In this document: piece by piece, positions 47,111-59,494 of the stretch
How positions within the stretch are numbered: the first letter of the stretch is position 1
How the letters are laid out: every line of letters starts with the position of its first letter
NCBI GenBank assembly: GCA_037783545.1
Contig: JBBELK010000399.1
Coordinates: 62,001-126,000, forward strand
Origin: Henricia sp. BOLD:AAB3569
Lineage: Eukaryota > Echinodermata > Asteroidea > Spinulosida > Echinasteridae
Direction of reading: 5' to 3'
Length of the DNA stretch: 64,000 nt
Translations under genes and position numbers: made by a program
The notes under the pieces: generated by a model
Seen by the model: only the letters and a program-made list of their open reading frames with translations
Databases searched by the model: none
Told to the model about the DNA's origin: nothing

Positions 47111-47264
47111 ATCGCGCTACACGTGTGTCATTGTGATGCACACAATCAACAATTTCAACACGGGACCAAAGTATTTTTTCCTACAAGCCTCGCTTTAGTT
47201 ACGTTCGTTTGAACTGTAGGGAAAAAGAGAACATGGCCGCACAGTGATAAAGGTCTCTACTTCA

Positions 47265-50200
47265 TCAGAAGCGGTAGCCATACCAGTCAGTAAACCTGTA
47301 GATTTTGGCCGTTTCTAAAGCCTCAGAGAGCCTCTTGGATTTCCTAGATTGCACAGCCAAGTTCCTGCTGTAGGCTGCGGTGGATCGTTTCAGCAAGCGC
47401 TCTTTTTGAAGCTTTTCCCTCTTTGATTTCAGCCACCTGGAATGTGCAAAAACATGAACTTTGTCACTTGCAAATTTTCAAAAATACTAAAGTTCTCGTT
47501 CACATTAAGGAAATTGTTCAGAATAGTGAGGTTTCGGTGTGCACGGTTAGTGATTACGACTACGATTAGCCAAACCTCAAAATCGTTACCTTTCGCTGTC
47601 CGTTTTTCACTAAGGTGTAGAGGCGTTGCTATCAGTGTAAACAACAAAACAACACTTGGGATATTTGTGTAAATGTCACAAGTACGCACAAATCGATGAT
47701 GTAAAATTCACTAATAGTCGTCGTTTTGCCTAACCGTATGCGACCGAAACCTCACTAATATGTGACATGTCACGACGAAATGCTATTTCCTATAACGATG
47801 GTTCAAAGTCAACAATTTAAGGGAGGTCAGTTGTAGTATTTTGTAATATTTGGAATTAAAGAACACTTTAGCTTAAAACTTATTTGTCACTTCGTGAAAA
47901 CGCAAAATGCAGATCATGCGTGATTCGCCACAGAATTCGCCCCCTGTCTGTATTTCACTGCGCGTGTAATATTTACAACGTCGCCCTGCGCATGGCATTT
48001 TTACGAAGTGGCATATCGCGATACACCACTTCATGAAAAAATACTTCTTGCACATACCATCTTTTTCAATGAGTGGCATATCGCGATATGCCACTTTGTG
48101 AAAATGTAAATTTGCATACCCATTAGTTACGTGGTTTTAGGTAAATTCTGTAATAAAAACAAATTTTCAAGTCTCGAAACTTTGCAAAAATGTTACGGAC
48201 ACCAAATAAGGTCAAATTATACCAAAAACAGAAATTGCTAAAAAAAAGGTTTTTTTGACGGATTCGCCACTTCGTGAAAAGGCTGACGAAATGTAATATT
48301 TTTATTATTTTTTGGATAATAAAGCTGGGTTTTAAACCTGATTGAACCTGCGTAGGATGAGCTGACCTCTGGAGCTGCGCATCTCCCAAACAGTCCTAGA
48401 AGTGTAGGAGCTCAGGGAGGCACTTTAGGCAGAGTGGCGCACCCTGCCTCAGCGGCTCTGACGGAGGCTGGTGCAGTCAGCCTTGCCACAAGAGATCGAT
48501 AACATGTTATCAATCTCTCAGCTTCTTTAATCTTTAGGTCAGAATATAGTATTTGGGTGGCCACATGGTCTTCTAATAATGGCAGACTTAAATTTAAAAA
48601 AGAAAACAAAATGAAAACAAAAGAATCGAATAAAACACTCACTGCCTAAATGCCTTGTCACATTCCTTGCGTTCTCGCACGATGTAGCCATCGGCTTTCT
48701 CTTCCTCTGCGTGTTTTTGAAGTTTGCGCTCCTGCTTCGCCTGGTCATGTTTCATCTTTACCCACGCATTGAAGCTGTCTTCTGTGGTGTTAGAATCCTA
48801 CAAAGAAACAGTGTCAGAGAACAGTACTGTGCAATAGACTTTTAAAGTGAAAACGTCACCCTTTGTGTGTTGTCATGGTTATTGGGTCTAAACTAAAACC
48901 GGTGAACTGTTTTCATGCGCTATACCAATGGACGTTTCAGATTACCAGCGAATGTTTAGACCCAATTACCATGGTAACTGACGTCACACTTTAGTAGTCT
49001 ATTGACAACTCTCACAGACGCCATCTTTGTAGGAAAAATGCATCAAGTACGCGTACGCTCAATATCCTGATGCAAGTCTAAAAGAGCAAGTCCCAATTCA
49101 ATAAGCTGGCAAATCTGTAGCAAACTGCACACGTTAACAAACGCAAAACTTGGTCAAGTACCTTATTTCCTATGAAATTAGGGTCCATAGAGAAAACTTG
49201 AGGGGGTATATAACTGTGCCTCTTTGCTCAGCTAGTAGAGCATCTGTCTGGAATGTCAGAGGTCTCGGGTTTGAATCCTGATGAGGACCATATGATTCTC
49301 CTCTCATCACATGTTTGGCTGTTTCATTTCCATGTTGATTAGACATCATACCAAACATTGAATTCAGGGCCGTCAACATTTGATACAGTTCTGCAGAGAG
49401 TAGTATTTTTCAAGACCCCCTGAAATAATACTTCTTTTTATCACTACACGAAATGTCAACATTTTAAAGTGCATGTAAAGTCCTACGCGGCACTCGACTC
49501 CCCTCCCCCTTCCTACGATTTGTAGAACCGTGAAAATGTTGACAACTTTGGACCGTCGTTTATAAACCCTTACCGCTTGGGTGAGTTTGCGCAAAAGCAG
49601 AACTGTATTGTAGGAAGGTTCTCGAGGCAGACTTTGCCCCATTTCCCTTCCCACAATACAGTTCTACTTTTGCGCAAACTCATCCAATCAGTAATTGTGA
49701 TTAGGTCTATGAATTTGCGATACCTTTTTGTCTTTGTCAGTTTTTGTTTGTTCTTTTTCTTTCTGCCTCGTTTCTTTCCCAGCCTCATTTTTGAGTTGTA
49801 GCCACGCTTGGAATGCGCTCTCTGCCTCTTCCTGTTTTTTCCTTCGTTCCTCTTCTTCGGCTTGTTTCTGTTCATGTAACTGCTGCATCCGCAGTCGATG
49901 CTGTTCCCTCTTGTGTTGTTTTTCTTCAGGCGTCATTCCGTAGCTGCTCTGTCCCGAATACGACGCGGACCGTTGGTGGAGCTTTGCAGAATCCCTCTGC
50001 GTACGCGCAGACTGAATCCTCCTGGGGGGCAGCTGGGAGCGTCGCAGACCTGTACTGTCATTGGCGGTGGCAGGACGGGGCTTTGCAGACGGGTGAGGTT
50101 TCGTAGGTGGGCGAGGCTGACGGGGAGGCTCCGGCTTTTGAACAGGAGGGCTCGTAGCGGTGGCATCCCCATGTTCATTTGGAGTGACCGGGTCACATTT

Positions 50201-51692
50201 AGACATGTCCGTTTCATCTTGGTCTGGTGAGACTTCTAGTCCCATGAAACGCCTCTCAATCGGACTCAAGTCTTTGACGTTAATGAGTTCAAATTTGCCG
50301 TCTCTTTCAATAAGAACCTTTTCATCATGTCCTCGTGGGCTTTTCTTTTTGACTGTTAGCTTTTCATTCGAAGGCAACTTATAATCTTTGGATTGTATTT
50401 CAGTATCGCCACTGTTCTCCTCTAAAGTCAACTTTGTGACTTCGAGTTCGCTCGGATCTGTAGCCTCCGCTAAACGTCTTTGATCATCATCTCGCAAGTC
50501 ATCAATGTTTAGTTCCGTATCGTCCCCAGTGGGTGTCTTCGCATTGTCCTCATACAACTCCTCTGGAAATTCAACAGCAATGACCTTCTCACTAAACTTG
50601 ACTTTTCGATCCGTTCTCTCGGGAGTTTCTCCTTCGGCCTTTAGCTGCTCGTTAAGTTCCCGGACCCGATCAGCAATGTCATACTCGGGTGGGTCCTCCA
50701 CTGGCAAGAATCCTTCTTCTTTGAGTTTTTGAATCTCAATTTCAAGTTGCCGTTGTTCTTCCATTTCCGGGTCATCTTGTGATAGTTCTTGATTTTCTTC
50801 AGGGTTGGTGTATACTGCCGTTTCATGTTGCTTTTCCTCACCCTCGGGACTGTGCGAATATGACTTTTGTGGTTCTTCCCGAACAGGTCGTGAATAAAGT
50901 TCACGGTTCTGATTAGGATGATCAGATTTATAAACCTGCGGAGATCATCAATAAAAAATTACCATTGTTGCTCTATGAAATTTCTCACACAAAATACCAT
51001 TTTGGACTGAAATAAAATCATGTGGTGTTTGATACCAATGTTATTAACACTTTTAGTAAGGTTTTTCTTGTCAACAAAAAAATTGGGGTCACTGCAAATG
51101 ATGTGTTCTGGCTTTAAGGTCCATTGAATATTTGCTCATGATATACATTTTCTGAGACCAACTTGGCCAGCATGCCGTATCCTCTTAAATTCAATCATTT
51201 CGTTTTTTCCCAAGTACTTCTGTCATCAACTGAAAACCATTGTTTTTAAAAAAATGCCAGTATAATAAACCCTTTCACGGTTATCGACGCCATGTTGTTC
51301 AAGGGGCAGTTGGAACACGCATTGCTGTGTGCATGCGCGGATCGTAAACGAATGCATTGTTAGGTCACTGTGCATCAGGTACGATCCGCGCACGCACACG
51401 TGTTCGAAGTGCCCCGTGAACAAGATGGCGTCGATAACCGTGAAAGGGTTTATTGGCATAATAGAATGTAATTTTTAGAAACTTAAAAAAGTCTCAATCG
51501 AAAATGTCTCAACTATGTCTCAACTCAAAAGTGTATCAAATACGTTTGCTGCACACTAACCAGTGGGGGTTCCTCTTGGCTCCCATCATGTGACCCATTC
51601 AACCAATCAGGTTCTCCGTTGATGGTACCGCCGTGGCTATCCTTGCGATAGTCCGAATGGTCCGGATTGCTTGGTCGTTCAAGCTCCATCAT
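47265..51692 (-). CDS. CCDC181: CCDC181, cilium/flagellum microtubule-associated coiled-coil protein
   Basis: Exons, in coding order: 51692-51561, 50935-49724, 48797-48643 and 47436-47265, with GT-AG borders and joining phases; the product is 556 aa (human about 509). Family landmarks seen: DRKVKFSEK (about residues 153-161), KVLIERDGKFELINV (250-264), a long charged coiled coil with repeated AFQAWLQLK, SFNAWVKMK and AFRQWLKSKR blocks, and the C-terminus KIYRFTDWYGYRF, matching the vertebrate FRFTDHY ending. Vertebrate CCDC181 localises to cilia and sperm flagella and binds microtubules and Hook1. Two tandem ATGs open the frame; the upstream one is chosen. The P-, R- and S-rich middle (about 300-380) looks disordered. 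Identification is confident, and the four-exon model is complete from start to stop. Confidence 0.9.
48831..49004. mobile_element. MITE, CAATAGACT family
   Basis: Inverted ends CAATAGACT / AGTCTATTG, with an internal mirror of GGTTATTGGGTCTAAAC-type sequence. A related inverted pair (TTGGCTCTAAACT / AGTTTAGAGCCAA) lies at about 194-285. Confidence 0.65.
49190..49300 (+). repeat. Single tRNA-like unit related to the 25-kb array
   Basis: A more complete version of the array unit: flank TTGAGGGGGTATATAACTGT, D-arm GCTCAGCTAGTAGAGC, and a retained B-box-like GGTTTGAATCC. The anticodon stem is imperfect, so it is probably a SINE head rather than a tRNA gene. Confidence 0.6.
49571..49696. mobile_element. 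Short fold-back MITE, TACCGCTTGGGTGAG family, copy 2
   Basis: TACCGCTTGGGTGAGTTTGC and GCAGAACTGTATTGTAGGA are mirrored at the right. It lies in CCDC181 intron 2, just beyond the exon 2 donor. Confidence 0.75.
51258..51460. mobile_element. Fold-back MITE with about 45-bp arms
   Basis: AATAAACCCTTTCACGGTTA and on to CGACGCCATGTTGTTCA is mirrored by TGAACAAGATGGCGTCG and on to GGGTTTATT. It lies in CCDC181 intron 1. Confidence 0.8.
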
Positions 51693-53939
51693 GGTGCTTG
51701 GTTAGTGTCTATGCTGCTAATTCTACGTCACTTGCTGAAACTCCCATCACAGGGACTCTGGGTGCATCTACAGAAAAAAAGCAAGAGTAATTGGTACTTG
51801 ATCACGACTACAGACCTTGCGTACAAAACACATGATGAGACTGGATGATTTTTTTAAAAAGTGTTTTCTAACTTCTAAGTCTAAGAAAATCTTCAATTTT
51901 CCCAATCCTATTTTTTCCTTTCAAAGTTTCACTCGTGCGCTCAGTAAATGAAGCGACCCGCGTGGCAACTTTACGAGTGAAAAGTCATTTGACGTAAATC
52001 CTCCATTTACTGACCGCACAGTGGCGCGCTAAAATAAATCCCCCCTCGTCCAAAAATGGTACATGCTTGATCTGGTCTGGTGCTTGACACTGTTATACGC
52101 GAGCGCCATAGCGCAGACAGGACTTCAGGTTTCAGCCACCGAAAGTGGAAATGTCGAGGAGTAAAACGTGCATTAAACGTGCATTAGTAGAAGTTCTACT
52201 TCAGAATGTAAATTTGATGGTCAGGTGAAATTGATAAAAACGAAGGTGTGTACGTCAGTTTTTAAACTATTACGGCCAGGGAGGTATGTAGAACGTGTAG
52301 AGATTTTGATTTTACCAAAAATTGAAATTTCTTGTAAAATTACTTGCCTAAAGATTCCATTTTTAGCAACGATTTTGATGGGAAAAAAAAAGTGCTCATC
52401 TTGAAAGTCACCCAGGCCAAGCAGAAGCAGCATAGCATATATCAGCAAAAAACAGGCCTGGGTGCCTTTCAGTATTTGGAAGTAGCTCAACCCTGGCTCA
52501 ACCAATCGTGACAGCCCTTCTATATTAATGGTACAAACTGGCGCCGTTCAAAAAGTCGAGTTTTCTTGGTTTATTTCATCTAAGCTCAATTAAAATAAAA
52601 ATTATATTTGTCAAAAATTGCATCTTTCCTTGATCAAAAGCATGTGAGAAGATCACATGTTAATCGCTTCACAGAAATGAGACTGAAATCGATAAACGAT
52701 GTCATGTCCCCAGATCAGAGCCCCATAGGTTTGTGTGAAAATTCCCTGCTTCATCTGTCATCCAATCCCATAATGCATTGAGAACGTTGATAAGGTTTAT
52801 TGGAAAAATCCAATTTTTTACCAATAAATGAATAATCTTGCTTTAAAAAAAGGAAAAGCCATGAAAGCCTACCAGATATGCCTGAGAAGATTGAAACATG
52901 GAGTCTGGACGAAACATGAGATGAGATTCGCCAGCGGGTCGCCAGCGCCATGCGCGCCAGCACTGCCGGCTGCCAGCAACTTGAAGATCAACTTGGCTTG
53001 TCACAACATGCTTGTCAAAAAAACTGAATTTCTGATCGTTTGCGTTTGGCTAATAAAAGAACAATCTTCTTTTAAGTAAACTAAGTCCTTATTTCTCACA
53101 CAAAAGACCAATTCGAGAAAAATGTAACAATTTTAGAGGCAAACATTTGGTCTTTTTACATTTTTACGTCAGCTCGCTTCAGTCACGTCCATATTTTGTT
53201 CGTCGCATTGGCAACGCACGTACGTAATTGAGTGGACGTACGCCAGGCTCCCTAATTCAACACGGTTATAAGTCATTAAGATACGTCTGGGTACACGTAA
53301 AGATGGCCGCGGTCTAGCCGGCTAGGTGGCTATCATTGACTCGTGTGTGAATTGACGCCGTAGCCACGCAAGACGAGCCCAGCCATTTAAAGGTGACTTT
53401 TTTGTTTTGCGTGGGACCGATTTTATTTTAAACAATTTGATTAAAAATGAACAGCTGCAGCTATAGGCTAATGCATTAGGCTTCACTGCCAAAATGACAT
53501 GCGGAGAACCTACCAAAGGGGTGTTTTCGATTATTTATCAGGGGTCGACTCGACACTACACCTGGATTCTCTGACTGATTATACATTTTACGGGGGAGAT
53601 TATTGAACACACCTATTTGTTACATAGGCCTAACACTTTTCTGTAACTTAAAGGTGTTTTCAGTTTCAGTAAATGCTTGCTAATTGTTCGTACCAATTAC
53701 CAGCAGAATGCAAATAATCATGAACTTTTGTTATCTAAGAGATAATTAACAAAACAAAGTTCAATTTCGGAACGAACAGGCTCCGATAAGAATTACACAA
53801 TCTGTTTGGTCTTTGAACCCAATACAATGATCTTTGACAACATCCACCCCTTAATTGGGACTAATAATCGGCCTGGGAATCGGCGAAGCACACAACTTGA
53901 CGGGTGAGGAAGAGAGCTGCGTCTCTGGTTATCCTCAGC
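51693..53939. other. Divergent intergenic region between CCDC181 and the SLC22 gene
   Basis: It holds the start regions of both flanking genes, which point away from each other. Only short chance frames are seen and no promoter element could be fixed. A stretch at 53190-53240 contains ACGTACGTAATTG and GGACGTACG. Confidence 0.4.
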
Positions 53940-56900
53940 ATGAAGTTCGACGATGTTTTAACGATTCTTGGCGGCTTTGGGCGGTACCAGCTCTACGCCT
54001 TCTTCTTCTTAAATTTAGTCAATTATTTGGGTGCCTTCACCACGCTACAACATGTTTTCTACGCCGGCCAGTCCGACCATTGGTGTAAGACTTTCGATCC
54101 GCTGAAGAACTGCAGCGCCTTCGGCTTGAACACGCCCCAGGAATGCACGGCAGCCATTAAAGCGGTTAGCATTCCTCGGGCCGAGAAGTACCCGAAGGAA
54201 GACAAGTACTATTACGATAACTGCCAGCAGTGGGACCTACCGAAGGGTTTGCAGTTTAGTCCGGACATCAACTACACTGATTACAATGCCACCAAAGTGC
54301 CGTGCAAAAACGGATGGAATTTTAACAATTCTCAGTACACCACGACACTCATTGAAGACGTAGGTATTTCGACAACAGAACATAAACAGACGAAGACATG
54401 TCAACATATCTAGTATATAGTTTTGTTCTATTTTAGTTGCCACTACAGATAACTAATTTCGAATATTCCATAAGCACCACGAAACAACCAATTGACGTGC
54501 TATGACAGAAAAATCACAATGGGCCTTATCGGGATTCGAACCGGAGACCTTTGAATTACCGGGCAGATGCTCTATCAACTGAGCTATATATGGGGCACAG
54601 TGATAATGCTCCGACCCTCAGGTTTTCTCCAAGACCTCTGACACACCGGCCAGATATGCTCTACCAACTGAGCTATAAGGCGCAGTGGCATACCCCCTCA
54701 GGTTTCCCCCTCCCCAAGACCTCTGACACATCGGGCAGATGCTCTACCAGCTGAGCTATGATCGCATAGTCATATGCTCACTTAGGTTTACTCCAAGACC
54801 TCTAACACACCAGGCAGATGCTCTACCAGCTGAGCTATGAAGCACAGTGGTATACGTCCTCAGGTTTTCCTTTAAAGTAAACTGTTGTCCAAAGGATTGA
54901 TGCTTATGTTTCAGTGGGACCTCATTTGCGATAATAAAGGTGTGTCTAATTGGATGACTTCTGTGTTCTTCTTCGGCTTTATGGCTGGCTCATTTATCTT
55001 TGGCATGCTCTCAGATTGGTAAGTTTCTTCATTTCTTCACCCAATGTAATTCGTCATCTGCTAATAGACCAGTTGCGTGATAGATTTGCATAAATCCTAG
55101 AGTCCCGCCTTAGCGCTATGGCGCTAGCGTACGAGTGAAAGCACCAGACTACCTGACAAATCAAGCCGTTTCCAGGGGCCAATTTCATAGAGCTGCTCAA
55201 GCATGAAAAATTGCTTAAGCATGAAAAACCTTACTTGATAAAATGAGGTTACCAGCAAAAATGTTATGTGATTGTCATGGTAATGAAACAGTCCTCTAAA
55301 ACTGGTCATATACTATTTCTATCACATGAGGATTTCACTGGTAACATACTCTACTGAGCAAGAGTTTTTTGTGCTTAAGCAATTTTTTTTGCTTAAACAC
55401 CTCTATGAAATTGGCCCCTGATGCATGGTGCAAGCTGGTACATAGTAACCGGCGCCAAAGTCTGTGCGGTACCTGGAATACCTCGCACATTACTCTATGC
55501 ATTTTTAAGCTGGACCATCCGAAATTACATGTTGAAATGAACATGTTGAAACATGTACTCATCGTGAATTTTCGTCAAAATAACGAAATGGAACGTGTGC
55601 TTTATGGGCAAATTATGGGGCTGTAATCTGATCACGCCGTTTTTATACGACATCTGCTCTGCTCGATCTAAACAAAATAGTAATTACGTGGTGCTGGGCA
55701 TACAATGCTTTCAGATAAAACATTTATCATTTGTGAATAATAAACATTAAAAAGTTGACCTTTATTGCATCTGAGGGGCGTTTTTAGTGTCGTCACACCA
55801 TTACTTGCGATACCAGATGTTGAAGGTTGCACTGTCCCGTGATACATTAGTATTTCGATCGGGATGGTATAAACAATGTATCCATGTATGGTATCGGTTT
55901 TCCCATAATAAAAACAACCACAAGTCTGGCCCGGATAGTTTCAAGTCGGCACAAAAATACTTCTCACACCGAAATATATCACATCGAATTTTCTTAAAAC
56001 AAACACTACGACTTTCCATTTTAAAGGAACAGGCTCGTCAGCAATGCGCGCGCGCCAAAATCGTGCCACGAAACACGCAGCTCCATATAGCAAAGGCATG
56101 GAGTTGCGTATTTCGTGGCACGAATTTGGCGCGCGCGCATTGCTGACGAGCTGTTCCTTTAAAGGTAGACCACATGATTAGTAAACATGATTCGTTGATT
56201 AACTGTTAAAAACTATTCGTGATTAGACCGCCCATGTTGATAAAACTGGCCTGTAGAAATTTCAGGGACATACATGCGGTAATACTTCTGAAAACTTGAA
56301 AAATCCATGCATGGATTTTGTGTAGCATTGTTAATTTCTCACACAAAATAAAACATACCATTTTGGACTGAAATAAAATCATGTTTGGTACCATTGCTAT
56401 TAACATTATTAGTAACTTAAAGGTTTTTCTTGTCAACTCATGAACAAAAAATGTATGTAGGCTGATGTAGGCCTACTCTACCTTTAAAGGCACAGGGTTC
56501 GTCAGCAATGCGCGCGCTAAATTCGTGCCACGAAATACGCAGCTCCATAGCAAAGGCATGGAGCTGCGTATTTCGTGGCACGAATTTGGCGCGCGCGCAT
56601 TGCTGACGAGCCCCTGCCTTTAAGATGTTTAAAGGCAAATGTGTATGTTGGTTTGACATTTTTACTGAAGGTATGGGCGTAAGAAGGCTTTATTGGGAGC
56701 TATGGTACTGTGGTTCCTTGGGGTGCTAGCAACGCCATTTACCAGTGAAACATGGCAGTACTTCATCGTGCGATTTGTAACTGGCACGGGTCAACTAGGA
56801 CGATGGTTACCAGCCTATGTCTTAGGTATGTAACCCTTGCGCAAATTTGACCAACAATATAGTGCGCAAGCCGCGGTCGGGCCGTCAGCGGCCCGCTAGC

Positions 56901-58758
56901 GGCACCGCTAGCGGGCCGCTGGTGGCAGTCACCCGCGGACCGCGGACCGCTAGTGGTCCGTTGGCGATTTAGGAGCGGCAGACCACTGGTGGTTTGCCAC
57001 TGGATACCGCTAGTGGTTCGCTAGGAGCTCGGGAGCTGTAAAACGCTGTTCGCGTGACACTTGCAAGCCACCGGCGAACCGCCGGTGGTTTTTGGTCGGT
57101 GTGCCGATGCCGACCGGCCGCTTCCCAGCCGACGGCAGCCGACGGCGGTCCGTCGGTGGCTTGTAGCTATAGCTTCGCGACCCGAACGATCGACGGCGTC
57201 TGGTGAACAATGGTATAGTCGGGCTTAAAGTCCATGGTCGCGCTATAAAGTTACTGATATCCGTTGGGTCACGATGGTCGAACTATGGTTAAATAAACGG
57301 AGTTCAATTCAATTTAATCTGGTTTATTATAAAAACAATTTCGTAGCAGCCCGAATGCTGAATTAAAAAAGCTTACAAGGTAAATATTTTAAAGGGCCTG
57401 AAATGGTGTTTTTATCAATGAAATCTGTGCTATGGAACTAGTCCAATAATTTACAATCATAAAAACCCTACTTAATTGGAAGTTGTTTGGGGATTAAAAT
57501 CAAGGTTTTTGATTTTTATGCTAATGAAATTTAGGTACCCAATAACTTTTGTTTTAGAGTGTGTCTACATGTTTGGTAAATACCCTCTAGAAAATGTCAG
57601 AATTATTATCTTTAAGCTTACTTGTTATCAAGATGGTAATGATAGTAATCATCCTGTGAAATTATTTCGTCTGAAGTGCCCCATTCGTGAGAAAAATGAC
57701 AAAACTGTTTAAATCTCCAAAGATCGCCTGTAGGCGATTGCCATTCATTTATGCACAAAAACCATGCTTGGATTTTTCAGTATGGAGTATTACGTAGGCC
57801 TACTGCATCTATGTGGCTTACATTTCTACAAGGTAGTTTTCTCGACGTAGGCTTTAACTTACCAACCATGTATATTTAACCGGACATATTCTTTTACTAA
57901 AATTTTCGCGGAAAATTCGACATACATGTACTATAAAACTGTTGATCATTTTGTGGTATTAACAAAGTAACAGCTGTAACAAAGTTACAATACACAATAG
58001 AATAATGCGTGCAATTGTGTAAAGACCCAGAACAAAGATAACATTAAATTTAGGTTTTGCTTTTGGTTGCAGTGAATGAGTTTGTGGCAGCGAAGTGGCG
58101 CGTGGTGGCGGGCGTGCTGATCGGTATGACTTACTCATTCGGGTTCATGACTGTGGCTCTCGTTGCGATGGCGATCCGAAGATGGCGGGTTCTAGCCTTC
58201 GTCCCGATAATACCTGTTTTTCTTTCGATTGTTGTCGTGCTGTAAGTATCCATAGGCCCCTAACGCTTACATAAGCTCCTAAAATGTTTAGAAATGTGTG
58301 TTTGGTCAATCATATCTAATAAGCTTAATTATGTTAAATCACGGGAATACTGCAATTTGTCGCTAACACTTGCTCGTCTCCCTCGTGCCTTTTCCCCTGG
58401 TTCCCATTCAGGCCATTGACCGAGTCCGCGCGTTGGCTCCTTTCCAAAGGAAGAACGTCAGAGGCAGAGGACGTCATCAGAAAGGTCGGGAAGTGGAACA
58501 AGAAAAAGCTCCCGGATGTCATCTTTGAAGAGAATGAAATCAAGGGGTTTAAAGTAAGGTCGTGACGATAGGCCTAGGCTATACACTTATAACGGCTAAA
58601 TACTATCAAACCTTTTTAACAACATCAACTGCGATTTTCATTATAAATGCGTTTTGTTGTATACCACAGGAGGCGGCCAAGGGTCCACCCCCGTCGTTCA
58701 TCGATCTCTACCGATATCCGAGCATGTGCATGCGGACACTTATCTTGCAATACAATTG
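53940..58758 (+). CDS. SLC22-type organic ion transporter, 5' part (6 exons, runs off)
   Basis: Exons 53940-54359, 54915-55018, 56671-56825, 58073-58241, 58412-58553 and 58670-58758 join in frame for 359 codons plus 2 nt. The start ATG has A at -3. TM1 is about residues 16-37. A long extracellular loop (38-140) follows, with several cysteines and N-glycosylation sites (NYT, NAT, NNS), typical of SLC22. Next come KNGWNFNNSQYTTT, WDLICD, TM2, and motif A GMLSDWYGRKK (about 169-180). TM3-TM6 follow, then PLTESARWLLSKGRTSEAED in the central cytoplasmic loop. Members are plasma-membrane MFS carriers of organic cations, anions or zwitterions; the substrate cannot be told here. TM7-TM12 are not seen in the remaining 5.2 kb, so the model is partial. 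Confidence 0.9.
54530..54850 (-). repeat. Second tRNA-half array, 4 units
   Basis: In SLC22 intron 1, units of CTACCA(G/A)CTGAGCTAT recur four times at about 80-90 bp. The left-most unit keeps the whole tRNA-like body on the minus strand, including B box GGTTCGAATCC. It therefore shows the ancestral form from which the truncated repeats arose. Confidence 0.75.
55173..55420. mobile_element. MITE, CAGGGGCC-TTTCATA family
   Basis: CAGGGGCCAATTTCATAGAG on the left and CTCTATGAAATTGGCCCCTG on the right are exact inverted repeats. It lies in SLC22 intron 2. Confidence 0.9.
56020..56163. mobile_element. TTAA hairpin MITE, copy 3
   Basis: TTTAAAGGAACAGGCTCGTC is mirrored at the right end, with TTAA at both borders. 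It lies in SLC22 intron 2. Confidence 0.85.
56483..56623. mobile_element. TTAA hairpin MITE, copy 4
   Basis: Second copy in the same intron, 320 bp after copy 3, with TTAA at both borders. It ends only 48 bp before exon 3. Confidence 0.85.
56863..57165. repeat. GC-rich island of degenerate CCGCTAGTGGTCCG-type repeats
   Basis: About 300 bp of very GC-rich sequence in an AT-rich intron, built from variants of CCGCTAGTGG, GGACCGC, CCGGCGAACCGCCGGTGG and CCGACGG, most self-complementary. It has sharp edges. Confidence 0.75.
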
Positions 58759-59494
58759 GTAAGAATTGACGTAATTGACGTAATTGATTTTAACTGTTGT
58801 AATTGTTATATGTTTTGTTAATTGTAGGGCACATTTGAATATTTGTTAAAATAGAATTTGCGCCAAATAAATGCATTATTATTATAATTATTATTATTAT
58901 AAGAATTGAAAACAATTGTGCCAATTTCTGTTATCACGAAGGCATATGATGTATTTCATCCACCAGAAAATGCGAAAGAAATCCTTCAATTTCACAAAAA
59001 TTTTGTAACTTTGTTCCGAAAAACTATTAAAATTTACTCGGGCCAAACAAAATAAATGGTGTGTTTACGGTAACCCGGCCTATACCTGGAATTTTTAAGG
59101 CCAAATTGCCGACCTCAAACATTTTATTGCCAATTTTCAGGTTGATAATTTTAAATGAGCACTATTTGCAACAATTTCCAACAAACATAACATTTTCTAC
59201 ACTTGTACATGAACATGTTTAATATTGTTAATAGTGAGTTTCAAAGATTGCAAAAAGTGTAAAAAAAAAGACAAAATTAAATTATTTTCCTACCTACCTA
59301 CCTGGATTTTTTTTTAGGTCGTTACCGTAAACGCACCATTGATTTTGTTTGGCCTCATAACCTGTGATCGTCCGACTTCTGGAGTTCTATATGGGTGCAC
59401 ACAAGTAAATCGGGGCCCCATAGGAACCAATGCTAAATAGTAGAGGACCTGGCTTAGACATGTATGCACATAATTTAGGAGAGGATAACTCAAC
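58759..59494. other. Downstream of the last recognised SLC22 exon, no exon seen
   Basis: AT-rich sequence with an (ATT)n run near 58880 and no open frame resembling TM7-TM12. Confidence 0.45.

Larger units (their letters stand above)
43100..47264. other. Intergenic region between SNRNP70 and CCDC181
   Basis: No supported gene. A 163-codon minus-strand frame at 43223-43714 is rich in F, C, L and I and has no recognisable motif. An unclassified repeat-like stretch at 44480-44840 contains GTCCAATGCGGAC twice and a near copy. Other repeats are listed separately. Confidence 0.5.

Noticed and set aside
49201..49290. Functional tRNA gene
   Set aside because: D-arm and T-loop are tRNA-like, but the anticodon stem does not pair and the unit is part of a dispersed repeat.
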